Of a stretch of DNA of 64,000 bases, positions 1-8,551 are shown in pieces. Origin of the DNA: UBA8752 sp049610565 (GTDB taxonomy: Bacteria > Bacteroidota > Bacteroidia > Flavobacteriales_D > Sanyastnellaceae); NCBI GenBank assembly GCA_049610565.1, contig JBMYZR010000002.1, positions 70,883 to 134,882 of the forward strand. The letters are read 5' to 3'. The notes below the pieces were generated by a model that saw only the letters and a list, made by a program, of their open reading frames with translations, did not search any database and had not been told where the DNA came from. Numbering within the stretch: the stretch's first letter is position 1; each line of letters starts with the position of its first letter. Both the position numbers and the translations under genes were made by a program.

Positions 1-1
1 G

Positions 2-34
2 GACCTCGACGAGGCCCTGGGCGAAGACGCCTGA
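2..34 (+). CDS. C-terminal tail of an unidentified protein (partial)
   Basis: The window opens inside a reading frame that ends in Asp-Leu-Asp-Glu-Ala-Leu-Gly-Glu-Asp-Ala and a TGA stop at 32-34. Only ten residues are present, all consistent with an acidic C-terminal tail, so no function can be given. It would converge on ftcD with only 7 bases between the two stop codons, matching the tight convergent junctions seen elsewhere in the window. It could also be chance read-through of GC-rich sequence. Confidence 0.4.
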   Translation, partial: DLDEALGEDA

Positions 35-41
35 CCACCGA

Positions 42-1742
42 TCAGCCAGCCAACACGTCCGCCACGCGCTGGCGAACCGCAGCCTCCTTGGCCTCGGCCT
101 CCTTCTCAAGTTCAGCGCACCGGGCGAGCATCTCCTCCGCCTTGACACGGTCCTTGAGGTCCGCGGCATTGACCCGGACGTTCATCACGGCGCCCAGCAC
201 CGCGGTCCGGGCACACAGCGCCCCCACACCGGCATCCGTCACCGAGTTTGGGTTGCCCCGCTCGGCCATCTCGGCCATCACCGCCATGGAAGCCAGTGAG
301 AGCTCCGCCACCTCAAGCGGCGTTTCCATCGCGCCCAGCGTGGCCGCCTGAATGGCCGCTGCACGCTCTGCCTTCTGGGCCTCGTTGCCCTTGGGCAGTC
401 CGAAAGCCGCCATGATGGCATCGAAGGCCGCCGTGTCCTCATCCACCAGCTGCAACAGCCGTGTCTGGATGGCCATGCCCCGCTCCGCCACGTCGCTGAA
501 GGACGACCACTTGTCGTCCCAACCGCGCTTGTGCGCGCTGAGGTTGGCCACCATCGTCCCGAGGGACACACCGAGCGCCCCTACATAGGCGGAAATCGAG
601 CCGCCACCGGGTGCCGGGCTCTCGCTCGCCGTTTCATCGGCAAAGCCGGTCAACGTCATCGAAGCCAATGGCGCCGTGTTTCCGCCAGCATCCTCCAACA
701 GGTACTCGATGACCCGCTTCCGCGCATCGAACGGAGCCAGGTCGTCGAGGCCCAAGGACTTCACGGCGACCTTGACCTTTTCCAACTCGCTGATGCCAAG
801 GCTCCGGTTCTGCTTGCGCAGATAATGGTGCGCCGCATCGATGAGCACTCGCTTCGGAATCAGACCCACGATTTCGCTACCGGTCACCCGCATGCCCCGG
901 GCGATGGAGCGCTCGCACGCGGCATCGAAAGCCTCATGCACTGTGGTCACCGAGATGTTGGTGAGGTTCAGGGACAACTGGGCGATCCCGTATTCCTCGA
1001 TGTACCACCCGATCCCCTTGACGCACTTCAGCAACCCTGGCTCGCGCATCGGGTTGCCCTCGGCATCGTTCACGACAGGGCCGGTCAGACCGCCTTCCCG
1101 CTTCACGCGGCCATTTTCCCGGAGGTCAAAGGCCACGGCATTCGCACGGCGGGTCGAGGTGGTGTTCAGGTTGATGTTGTACGCCACGAGAAAATCCCGG
1201 GCACCCACGGCCGTGGCTCCGGTGGACCGGGCACGCGCATTGAATTCCGCGGGACCGAAATCCGGCGCCCATCCGGGCTCGGACAGCTTTTCCAACCCCT
1301 CGTACTCGCCTTTGCGACAATGGGCCAGGTTCCGGCGCTCGGGCAATGTGGCTGCCTCCTCGTAGAAGTAACCCGGGATGCCCAATTCCTCACCAATTCG
1401 GCGACCGAGCTCGTGGGCCGCGGCCTTGCAGTCTTCCATCGTGACGCCGGCCACGGGAACGAACGGACAGACGTCCGTGGCCCCCATCCGCGGATGCTCC
1501 CCTTGGTGCTTGGACATGTCAATCAACTCCCCCGCCTTCTGGATCAGGCGGAAGGCCGCCTCCACAATCGTCTCGGGCGGACCGACAAACGTGATGACCG
1601 TCCGGTGGGTCGAGCTGCCGGGGTCGACATCGAGGAGTCGAACCCCGTCCACGGTTTCCACAACGGCAGCAATGGCGTCGATCTTGGCACGGTCACGGCC
1701 CTCGCTGATGTTGGGCACGCATTCGATGAGGCGGGTGGTCAT
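42..1742 (-). CDS. ftcD: Bifunctional glutamate formimidoyltransferase / formimidoyl-THF cyclodeaminase
   Basis: This 566-residue protein fuses the two enzymes that move the formimino group of histidine breakdown onto tetrahydrofolate and then release ammonia to give methenyl-THF. Residues about 1-330 are the formiminotransferase part: it starts with LIECVPNISEGRD, followed by the conserved PGSSTHRTVITF and HQGEHPRMGATDVCPFVP segments. Residues about 360-560 are the cyclodeaminase part, with the conserved ESPAPGGGSISAYVGALG stretch. The two-domain length is that of the vertebrate FTCD enzyme; many bacteria carry the halves separately. The start at 1742 places the known N-terminus directly after the start codon. 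It is cytoplasmic and should act with HutI (4694-5959) and HutH (24646-26130); urocanase is not in the window. Confidence 0.93.
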   Translation of the reverse strand: MTTRLIECVPNISEGRDRAKIDAIAAVVETVDGVRLLDVDPGSSTHRTVITFVGPPETIVEAAFRLIQKAGELIDMSKHQGEHPRMGATDVCPFVPVAGVTMEDCKAAAHELGRRIGEELGIPGYFYEEAATLPERRNLAHCRKGEYEGLEKLSEPGWAPDFGPAEFNARARSTGATAVGARDFLVAYNINLNTTSTRRANAVAFDLRENGRVKREGGLTGPVVNDAEGNPMREPGLLKCVKGIGWYIEEYGIAQLSLNLTNISVTTVHEAFDAACERSIARGMRVTGSEIVGLIPKRVLIDAAHHYLRKQNRSLGISELEKVKVAVKSLGLDDLAPFDARKRVIEYLLEDAGGNTAPLASMTLTGFADETASESPAPGGGSISAYVGALGVSLGTMVANLSAHKRGWDDKWSSFSDVAERGMAIQTRLLQLVDEDTAAFDAIMAAFGLPKGNEAQKAERAAAIQAATLGAMETPLEVAELSLASMAVMAEMAERGNPNSVTDAGVGALCARTAVLGAVMNVRVNAADLKDRVKAEEMLARCAELEKEAEAKEAAVRQRVADVLAG

Positions 1743-1761
1743 GTCGTCGGTTTTGCGACCG

Positions 1762-1769
1762 CCAAACTA
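1762..1769 (-). promoter_or_regulatory. Possible -7 box of ftcD
   Basis: The minus strand reads TAGTTTGG 19 bases before the ftcD start. It resembles the Bacteroidota -7 element TAnnTTTG. No clear -33 element is visible, so this is a weak call. Confidence 0.3.
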
Positions 1770-1777
1770 CACCCGAG

Positions 1778-4654
1778 TCAATCACAGATGGCGCCCCACG
1801 CAGACAACAATGTCAACAGGTCCGAGGTCCCCACTTGGCCATCCCCATCGACATCCTCGGCGCATTCCACGGCGCAACTTCCGTCGTCCACCGCCGCGTC
1901 GGGATTGTAGTTGACCGCATTCGGATCGAGGCATCCCGCGAGGTAGCAACTTCCATCGTCCAGCGTGGCCAGGGGGTTGTAGTTGACGGCGAAGGCGTAC
2001 GTGCAGCCCGACAGGCCGTCGACCACCTCCACGAAGGCCACCACGGGATCGCTCTTGCACGTCAACCCCTGACTGCGGATGGACCAATCGTAGAAGAAAT
2101 AGTAGTAGCCGAGACCCGCCGCATTGGGGATGGTGCTCGAGGTGATGGTGGCCATGCCCTCGAGGTCATACGGGTAGGCCAATTCGCCGGCCGCATTGTC
2201 CCGCCACAGGTCCAGCGCTTCCGCCTCGGCCATCAAGCCGTAGTCTTCCCCGGCCTCCAAGGCGAACCCGAGGTTGACCGTGTTCCACCCGGCCTCCAGC
2301 GACACCGTCTTGCTGAGGATGGTCCCCAGCTGGGGCTGGGTGACGTGGATGACCCGCTGGCCTGCGGATCCCGCCCGCATCCGCACCGTCTCGATCACGA
2401 TCGGCTCATGGACATCGAACCGCAATCCATACGTGTCGGAGTCGATGAAGCCACCGGACGAACTGGTCAATTTGCCCCCGGAGCCTTCGCGGATGTCACG
2501 CTGCGCATGGGCCTGGACCCACCACCCCGTGCTGCCACCCAGGGGTGCCGTCGTGAAGGTGGGACCTGACGAAATGAACGGGCCGACCGTCTCCGTCGTC
2601 CCGGCCAACAGGTCCTGCCATGCATTGGGGCCCCATGGCGCATGCCAATGGAGAACGGCATCGTCGAGCACGGTGGGCTCGAAGGTGTAGGCCGTCCCGG
2701 TCGGCACGACCGCGGTGGGGATGATGGGCTCCAGCGGCGCATCGAAGACGGCCAGCATGACCGGCTCCGAGATGTCAACATGGCCGCAGAGGTTGGTCGT
2801 TTGCACCGTCAGCGTATCGGACATGGCCTGGTACAGGGTGTCCGTGCCAATGCCATTGGACCACAGGACATCCAAATGCTGACCCTGCACGGTGAGCCTC
2901 CGGATGGTGCCCGAACAGTACTTGCTGGGCCCGTCCAATTCGATGACCGGAGGTTCGGCCGCGACCACGGAAACCGGCACGGCGGGTGACAGGACCGAAC
3001 ATCCGTTGCCGGAGGACAACAGCGCCTGCGCGATGCCGGGCTCGGAAAAGACCCGGCCACCGGCGCCATCCTCACCGCCTGTCCACGAGGACGCCGCCCA
3101 CCCATCCGGGATGGCGAACACGGCGGAATCGCCCGGACAGAGTTGAACCGTTTCCGGCCAATCCAATTCCGGGGACAAGCCCAGGCAGGGCGTTTCCAAC
3201 ACCGTGTGGTAGGCGTCGACTTGCGGGTCGAGCATGACGGTGCGCAGTCCGCTGGGCCAGAAGAACTCCACGCTGTCGACCGAGGCATGGTCCGCCAGAC
3301 CGAAGTTGAACGTCAAGGGGCCGCAGGAACTGTAGCTGTATCCGATGAAACTCTGGTCCGTGCGCACGAAGTCCGGCGCCGCATGCACCACAACACGGGC
3401 ACCGGCTGCATCCCGCGGCGACACCACCCCTTCAAGCTCGAACCCGATCCAGTGGTGTTCCAGGTCTTCATTGAGGAACAGTTGACACCCCGGGTTGGTG
3501 CTGACCAGCGTGTTGACCACCAGCAAATCCTCGGTGCCGTTCTCGTCAAAATCCGCCACGACCGTGGCATACCCACTGTATTGGCTCTCAATGGGGTGCC
3601 CTTCCGCGATGTCCGTGAAGGTCAGGTCGCCGTTGTTGTGGTACAGGAGATTCGGATAGGGACTGAAAAAGTATTCATTGGCCACATACAGGTCCCGCTC
3701 CCCGTCGTGGTCGTGGTCGATGAAGGCCGTTCCCCAGCCCATGCCCCAGTCGCCGACCCCCGCGGTTTCGGTGATGTTCTCAAAGGGCACGATGGGCCCA
3801 TCCCCCTGAGGACCGGGGTTGATGAAGAGGTCGTTGGGCAGGTTGTTGGAGATGTACAGATCGAGGTACCCGTCGTGGTTGAGGTCGGTCGCGTCCACCC
3901 CCATGCCCTGCGCGGCCAGGTTGAGCCCCCATGCCCCAGCCTGGTTCGTGAAGGATCCCGTGCCGTCGTTGATGTAGAGCTTGTTGGCCTGGTTGCCATC
4001 GTGGGTCAGGTAGAGGTCCAGGTCTCCGTCGTTTTCAATGTCGAGGAACAATGCCCCCATGCCGATCAGGTTGTCCGTGGCCCCGGAAGCGAGGTATCCG
4101 TCGGTGAATCCGCCCTCTCCGTCCGACATCCAGAATTCATTGGCCTCATTCATGTTGACCACGTACAGGTCCAGCCAGCCATCGAGGTTCACGTCTGCCG
4201 CGTGGACACTGCGGCATTGGCCTTCGCTGCCCAGCCCCAAATCACTGGTGATGTCCGTGAAGGCGCCACCGTCGTTCCGCCAGAACCGGTTGGCATCGCC
4301 CGTGTTGCAGCTGAACAGATCGGGGTCACCGTCGTTGTCGTAATCAAAGAAGAGGGACGCCATGGTGAACCCGTCGTCCTCCACCCCGGCCGGCACGGCC
4401 ACGAATTCTGCGTTGCCCTCATTCCGGTAAAGGGTGTTGGGCGCCAACCGACTCCCGATGTAGACGTCGAGGTCGCCATCGAGGTCATAGTCGGCCACCG
4501 ACGCCGTGTGATTGAGGTAGTCCCCGGCCAACCCGGCCTGAACACTGTGATCCACGAAAAAAGACGTTTGCGCAGCGCACCAGCCGAACAGGCCACACGC
4601 GCTCACGGTCAACAGCAATCGGTTCAGTCTCTCCATCGGTTTTGGCCGCATCAT
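1778..4654 (-). CDS. Secreted FG-GAP/VCBS protein with ASPIC/UnbV domain and dockerin-like C-terminus
   Basis: A large (about 950 residues) exported protein. A hydrophobic signal peptide ends near CAAQ at residue 29; translation may start at 4654 or at the internal ATG at 4636. Residues about 35-390 hold repeated calcium-binding FG-GAP/VCBS blades with the DxDxDGDxD pattern (for example DYDLDGDLDVYIG, DYDNDGDPDLFS, DLNHDGYLDLYIS). An ASPIC/UnbV domain follows at about 395-480 (AGARVVVHA through FFWPSGLR). After Ig-like and concanavalin-like regions the C-terminus carries two Cys-rich NYNPxAxxDDGSC repeats and a dockerin-like DVDGDGQVGTSDLLTLLSAWG. These modules are typical of Bacteroidota surface proteins that adhere or bind glycans. 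The exact ligand is unknown. It lies between ftcD and hutI on the same strand but has no obvious role in histidine use. Confidence 0.85.
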   Translation of the reverse strand: MMRPKPMERLNRLLLTVSACGLFGWCAAQTSFFVDHSVQAGLAGDYLNHTASVADYDLDGDLDVYIGSRLAPNTLYRNEGNAEFVAVPAGVEDDGFTMASLFFDYDNDGDPDLFSCNTGDANRFWRNDGGAFTDITSDLGLGSEGQCRSVHAADVNLDGWLDLYVVNMNEANEFWMSDGEGGFTDGYLASGATDNLIGMGALFLDIENDGDLDLYLTHDGNQANKLYINDGTGSFTNQAGAWGLNLAAQGMGVDATDLNHDGYLDLYISNNLPNDLFINPGPQGDGPIVPFENITETAGVGDWGMGWGTAFIDHDHDGERDLYVANEYFFSPYPNLLYHNNGDLTFTDIAEGHPIESQYSGYATVVADFDENGTEDLLVVNTLVSTNPGCQLFLNEDLEHHWIGFELEGVVSPRDAAGARVVVHAAPDFVRTDQSFIGYSYSSCGPLTFNFGLADHASVDSVEFFWPSGLRTVMLDPQVDAYHTVLETPCLGLSPELDWPETVQLCPGDSAVFAIPDGWAASSWTGGEDGAGGRVFSEPGIAQALLSSGNGCSVLSPAVPVSVVAAEPPVIELDGPSKYCSGTIRRLTVQGQHLDVLWSNGIGTDTLYQAMSDTLTVQTTNLCGHVDISEPVMLAVFDAPLEPIIPTAVVPTGTAYTFEPTVLDDAVLHWHAPWGPNAWQDLLAGTTETVGPFISSGPTFTTAPLGGSTGWWVQAHAQRDIREGSGGKLTSSSGGFIDSDTYGLRFDVHEPIVIETVRMRAGSAGQRVIHVTQPQLGTILSKTVSLEAGWNTVNLGFALEAGEDYGLMAEAEALDLWRDNAAGELAYPYDLEGMATITSSTIPNAAGLGYYYFFYDWSIRSQGLTCKSDPVVAFVEVVDGLSGCTYAFAVNYNPLATLDDGSCYLAGCLDPNAVNYNPDAAVDDGSCAVECAEDVDGDGQVGTSDLLTLLSAWGAICD

Positions 4655-4693
4655 TGGCGGTCTCCTAGGTGAAGACTCAATATACGGACGGGT

Positions 4694-5959
4694 TCAGGAG
4701 ACCCAATGCCCGCGAAGCAGGACCCGGTCCGCAAGCGGATCGCCAAAGGCATAGAGCGCTTCCTCCACCGACCGCAAGGGCCGCGTCACGATGAGGCTCG
4801 CCTCCTGCCCGATGGCCAATCCGCCGACCTCGCTGTCCAATCCCAGTGCGGCCGCACCATTGACGGTCGCGGCAGCCAGCGCTTCCCGGGGTTCAAGCCC
4901 CATTCGGATGCACCCCAGCGATGCCGCAAGGTGCATGTTGCCGGACGGCGCCGACCCCGGATTGAAGTCGGTGGCGATGGCCAAAGGGCACCCGGCATCC
5001 ACGAGGGTCCTGCCCGGCGTGTAGGGCAGGTCGAGGAACAGCGAACAGAGGGGCAGCGCGACAGGGATGGTGTTCGATGCGGACAATTCCGCCACATCCT
5101 CGGTGTCCAGGACCTCGAGGTGGTCCACACTCAGCGCGTCGAATTCCGCGCAGAGCGCCACCCCACCGCCAGCGGTGAACTGGTTGACATGGACCTTGGC
5201 GGGCAGCCCCCGCAGCCGGGCCTGCTCGAGAAGCAACCGGGTCTCCGCCAGCCCGAAATAGCCGTCCTCGCAGAAAATGTCGACGTGGTCGGCCAACCTT
5301 TCGGCCATCACGGCCGGCAAGACCTTGTCCACCATGTGTCGGGTGTAGGCCATGGCGTCGGCCCAGCCCTCCGGCACTGCGTGACAGCCGAGAAAGGTGG
5401 TCTTGACGGGAATGCGGTCCAACTCACCCAGACGCCGCGCCACGCGGAGCATCTTCAATTCCGACTCCATGTCCAGGCCATACCCGGACTTGATCTCGAT
5501 GGCCCCCGTGCCCATGCGCATCAGGCGCTCCATCCGCTCAAGCGACACAGCGTACAGGTCATCCTCGCTCATGCTCCTCAGCGCTTTGGCACTGTTGAGG
5601 ATGCCCCCGCCACGCTCTGCGATTTCCTGATAACTCAGTCCACGAATGCGGTCCACGAATTCCCCTTCCCGCGAGGCGGCATGAACGAGGTGGGTGTGGC
5701 TGTCCACCCAGGCGGGCAGGACCACCCGTCCATCCGCTTCGATGACCTCCAGTCCGTTCCAATCCGTGATGCCCGGGAAATCGGCCATCGTTCCCCCATC
5801 CAGGATGCGCCCATCCTCAATGGCCAGCCAGGCGTCCTCCATGACGGGAATCTTGCGCATCTCTCCACCTTCCAATCGACCGCTGGGTTCCGTTCCAAAC
5901 CCCACAAGGTGACCGATGTCCTTGATGAGCAGGCGCCCTGTCGCAAATCCGGTTTCCAT
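4694..5959 (-). CDS. hutI: Imidazolonepropionase
   Basis: HutI is the amidohydrolase that opens 4-imidazolone-5-propionate to N-formimino-glutamate, the third step of histidine degradation. The 421-residue protein shows the metal-binding VDSHTHLVHAASREGEF motif, the TFLGCHAVPE segment, the VHVNQFTAGGG region, the SVDHLE motif and the catalytic-site ATDFNPGSAPSGNM stretch, in the family order and at the usual length of about 400-420. The start is taken as the ATG at 5959 (METGFATGRLL); the six codons upstream begin with TTG and look like leader. It is cytoplasmic and zinc- or iron-dependent. It lies head to head with aroC, with 50 bases between starts. Confidence 0.94.
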   Translation of the reverse strand: METGFATGRLLIKDIGHLVGFGTEPSGRLEGGEMRKIPVMEDAWLAIEDGRILDGGTMADFPGITDWNGLEVIEADGRVVLPAWVDSHTHLVHAASREGEFVDRIRGLSYQEIAERGGGILNSAKALRSMSEDDLYAVSLERMERLMRMGTGAIEIKSGYGLDMESELKMLRVARRLGELDRIPVKTTFLGCHAVPEGWADAMAYTRHMVDKVLPAVMAERLADHVDIFCEDGYFGLAETRLLLEQARLRGLPAKVHVNQFTAGGGVALCAEFDALSVDHLEVLDTEDVAELSASNTIPVALPLCSLFLDLPYTPGRTLVDAGCPLAIATDFNPGSAPSGNMHLAASLGCIRMGLEPREALAAATVNGAAALGLDSEVGGLAIGQEASLIVTRPLRSVEEALYAFGDPLADRVLLRGHWVS

Positions 5960-5997
5960 GCCCACAAGGTCGGACAAACCGGCGCGACCTCCCGGCG

Positions 5998-6005
5998 TAC
6001 CTTTG
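5998..6005 (+). promoter_or_regulatory. -7 promoter box of aroC
   Basis: TACCTTTG matches the Bacteroidota -7 consensus TAnnTTTG exactly and ends 4 bases before the aroC ATG, which implies a leaderless transcript. No convincing -33 TTG is seen at the expected distance. Confidence 0.65.
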
Positions 6006-6009
6006 CACC

Positions 6010-7101
6010 ATGCCCGGCAACTCCATCGGTTCGGCCTTTCGGCTCACCACATTCGGCGAATCCCACGGCCCCGCATTGGGTGGGGTCATCGATGGCGTTC
6101 CCGCCGGTGTCCTGCTGGACATCGACCGCATCCAGGCCGAGCTCGACCGCAGAAGGCCCGGGCAATCCAAGCTCACCACCCAACGCAAGGAAAGAGACAC
6201 CGCCACCTTCCTGTCCGGCCTGCTCGACGGCTGCACGACGGGCACCCCCATCGGGTTCACGGTGCCCAATGACGATGCGCGCGGAGGAGACTACGACCAC
6301 CTTCAGGACCGCTACCGGCCCAGCCATGCGGACTTCACCTACGACGCCAAATACGGATTCCGGGACGTTCGCGGCGGTGGCCGCGCCAGCGCGCGGGAAA
6401 CGGTCGCCCGGGTGATCGGCGGCGCCGTGGCGCGCCAGGTACTCGAGCAAATGCACCCGGATGCCCACCCGGAAGTGTCCGCCTATGTCGAGCGCGTGCA
6501 GGACATCGGCATGCCCGATGCGCCGGCCTTCTACCCCCATGACGTTGTCGACGCGACCCCGGTGCGCTGCCCACATCCGGACACGGCCGAGCGCATGATC
6601 CAGCGCATCGAAGCCATCCGCAAGGCAGGCGACACGGTCGGCGGCGCCGTGGCCGTCGTGGCCCGCGGCATCCCCGCCGGCTGGGGTGAGCCCGTGTTCG
6701 ACAAGCTGCACGCCGACCTCGCCAAGGCCCTCTGGAGCTTGCCTGCCGTCAAGGGACTCGAGCTCGGCAGCGGATTCAGCGGCACCCTCATGCGTGGCTC
6801 CCAGCACAACGACGCCTTCGTCGCCAAGGAAGGCGGTGTCGGCACCGCCACCAACCACAGCGGCGGCATCCAAGGCGGCATCAGCAACGGGGAAGACATC
6901 ACCCTCCGCATCGGCTTCAAGCCCGTGGCCACCATCGTCCAGGAACAGAGCACCGTCAACCAGGACGGCATTCCCGTGACCGTCCAGGGCAAGGGGCGCC
7001 ATGATCCCTGCGTCCTGCCCCGGGCCGTCCCCATGGTCGAAGCCATGGTCCTGATCGTGTTGGCCGACCACGCCTTGCGCCAACGCGGCGCCCGGATTTG
7101 A
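6010..7101 (+). CDS. aroC: Chorismate synthase
   Basis: AroC converts 5-enolpyruvylshikimate-3-phosphate to chorismate, the last step of the common aromatic pathway; it needs reduced FMN. The 363-residue length is typical. Signatures visible are GSAFRLTTFGESHGPALGG at the N-terminus, the RPSHADFTYDAKYGFRDVRG region, GGGRASARETVARVIGGAVA, and the GEDITLRIGFKPVATI segment near the C-terminus. The start at 6010 places the conserved N-terminus five residues in and lies 4 bases after a -7 box. AroA, the preceding enzyme, is encoded at 45832-47094, so the pathway genes are dispersed. It is cytoplasmic. Confidence 0.96.
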   Translation: MPGNSIGSAFRLTTFGESHGPALGGVIDGVPAGVLLDIDRIQAELDRRRPGQSKLTTQRKERDTATFLSGLLDGCTTGTPIGFTVPNDDARGGDYDHLQDRYRPSHADFTYDAKYGFRDVRGGGRASARETVARVIGGAVARQVLEQMHPDAHPEVSAYVERVQDIGMPDAPAFYPHDVVDATPVRCPHPDTAERMIQRIEAIRKAGDTVGGAVAVVARGIPAGWGEPVFDKLHADLAKALWSLPAVKGLELGSGFSGTLMRGSQHNDAFVAKEGGVGTATNHSGGIQGGISNGEDITLRIGFKPVATIVQEQSTVNQDGIPVTVQGKGRHDPCVLPRAVPMVEAMVLIVLADHALRQRGARI

Positions 7102-7106
7102 ATGGG

Positions 7107-7114
7107 TAGATTGC
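7107..7114 (+). promoter_or_regulatory. Possible -7 box of the DAACS symporter gene
   Basis: TAGATTGC lies 34 bases before the ATG at 7149. It fits the TAnnTTGC variant seen in this window, but there is no clear -33 element. Confidence 0.35.
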
Positions 7115-7148
7115 GCCCTGCAATTCACCGTCTGAATCGAACACCCCC

Positions 7149-8549
7149 ATGCGCCTCGCCCTCCATTGGCAAGTCCTGATCGGCCTCGCGATCGGCGTCC
7201 TGTACGCCTGGATGTCCATCACCTTCGGGTGGAACGACTTCACGATCGACTACATCAAACCCTTCGGCGACATCTTCATCAATGTCCTGAAGCTCATTGC
7301 AGTACCCCTCGTCCTCTTCAGCATCATTTCAGGCGTATCGAGTCTGGGCGACCCGGCCAAATTGGGCCGACTGGGGGTCAAGACGGTCGTCACCTACCTG
7401 CTGACGACCATGACCGCCGTGATGGTGGGCCTGCTCCTGGTCAATTTGTTCCAGCCCGGCGCCCGCGTGTCCGATGACCTCCTCGAGTCGAACCGGATTC
7501 GCTACGAACTCTGGCGGGACGCCAACGGCATCGAGGTGCTCGATGACATCAACCTGCTGAACGAGCCCCGACTGCAGAACAAGGTCGAGGACATCACCGG
7601 CGAACAGGTCCAGATGAACGACTGGGTCATGGACAAATTGACCAAGGCCGAACGGACCAAGGCCAGCGGACCGCTTCAACCGCTCGTGGACGTGGTGCCC
7701 ACCAACATCTTCCGCGCCCTCGCGGACATGTCCATGCTGCAGATCATCTTCTTCGCCGTGTTCTTCGGCGTCGTGCTCGTCGGCATGCCCAAGGAGACCG
7801 CCTCGCCGTTGATCCGCGCCGTGGACGCGCTGAATGAGGTGTTCGTGCAAATGGTCTGGATTGTGATGAAGGCCATGCCCCTTTTCGTCTTCGCCCTCAT
7901 GGCCGGACAAATCGTGAATGCGGCCGGCAGCGATCCGGAGATGTTCCGGCAGTTGCTCGAATACCTGCTGCAATACAGCATCGTGGTGGTGATCGGCTTG
8001 GCCTTCATGGTCTTCCTCTTCTACCCGTCCCTGGTGGCCCTGATGGTGCGGAAACTCGGCTACCGCCGGTTCATGTCCGGCATGCGGGACGCCCAGATCA
8101 CGGCCTTCTCCACGTCGAGCTCCGTGGCCACCCTGCCGGTCACCATGGATTGCGTGCGCAACCGCATCGGCGTCTCGGAGCGGACCACCAGCTTCGTGCT
8201 GCCCATCGGCGCCACCGTCAACATGGACGGAACCTCTCTGTATCAAGCCGTTGCGGTCGTGTCGCTCGCCCAATTCCACATGGTCGACCTGAGCCTGGCG
8301 CAACAGGCCGTGATCGTGCTCACCGCCACGCTGGCCTCCATTGGTGCCGCGGCCGTGCCCAGCGCGGGATTGGTGCTGATGATCATCGTCCTCGAAAGCG
8401 TGGGGCTGAATCCTGCGTGGATTGCCCTGATCTTCCCGGTGGACCGCATCCTCGACATGTGCCGGACCGTGGTCAATGTGACTGGAGACGGCGCCGTGTC
8501 CACCCTGATCGCCAACAGCGAAGGCGAACTCGACGTCCCGGAAGCCTGA
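7149..8549 (+). CDS. Dicarboxylate/amino acid:cation symporter (DAACS family)
   Basis: An inner-membrane transporter of 466 residues of the glutamate/dicarboxylate family (GltP/GltT/DctA/SdcS type). The hydrophobic pattern gives about eight membrane segments with two re-entrant loops. Hallmarks are the serine-rich AFSTSSSVATLPVTMDC loop and the VLPIGATVNMDGTSLYQAV segment, where NMDGT binds sodium and substrate. A polar insert of about 90 residues (residues 105-190) follows the third helix, somewhat longer than in GltP. Substrate cannot be read from sequence; glutamate, aspartate or C4-dicarboxylate is likely. The downstream OmpA gene starts 2 bases after the stop, so the two may be cotranscribed. 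Confidence 0.9.
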   Translation: MRLALHWQVLIGLAIGVLYAWMSITFGWNDFTIDYIKPFGDIFINVLKLIAVPLVLFSIISGVSSLGDPAKLGRLGVKTVVTYLLTTMTAVMVGLLLVNLFQPGARVSDDLLESNRIRYELWRDANGIEVLDDINLLNEPRLQNKVEDITGEQVQMNDWVMDKLTKAERTKASGPLQPLVDVVPTNIFRALADMSMLQIIFFAVFFGVVLVGMPKETASPLIRAVDALNEVFVQMVWIVMKAMPLFVFALMAGQIVNAAGSDPEMFRQLLEYLLQYSIVVVIGLAFMVFLFYPSLVALMVRKLGYRRFMSGMRDAQITAFSTSSSVATLPVTMDCVRNRIGVSERTTSFVLPIGATVNMDGTSLYQAVAVVSLAQFHMVDLSLAQQAVIVLTATLASIGAAAVPSAGLVLMIIVLESVGLNPAWIALIFPVDRILDMCRTVVNVTGDGAVSTLIANSEGELDVPEA

Positions 8550-8551
8550 CG

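Noticed and set aside
531..1910. Long open frame on the plus strand opposite ftcD
   Set aside because: GC-rich coding sequence commonly leaves the antisense strand open. The translation is rich in Arg, His and Pro with no family motif, while the minus strand carries a complete FtcD.
3143..4672. Open frame of about 500 codons on the plus strand opposite the FG-GAP gene
   Set aside because: It mirrors the Asp/Gly-rich repeats of the real gene as Val/Pro/His repeats and has no start context.
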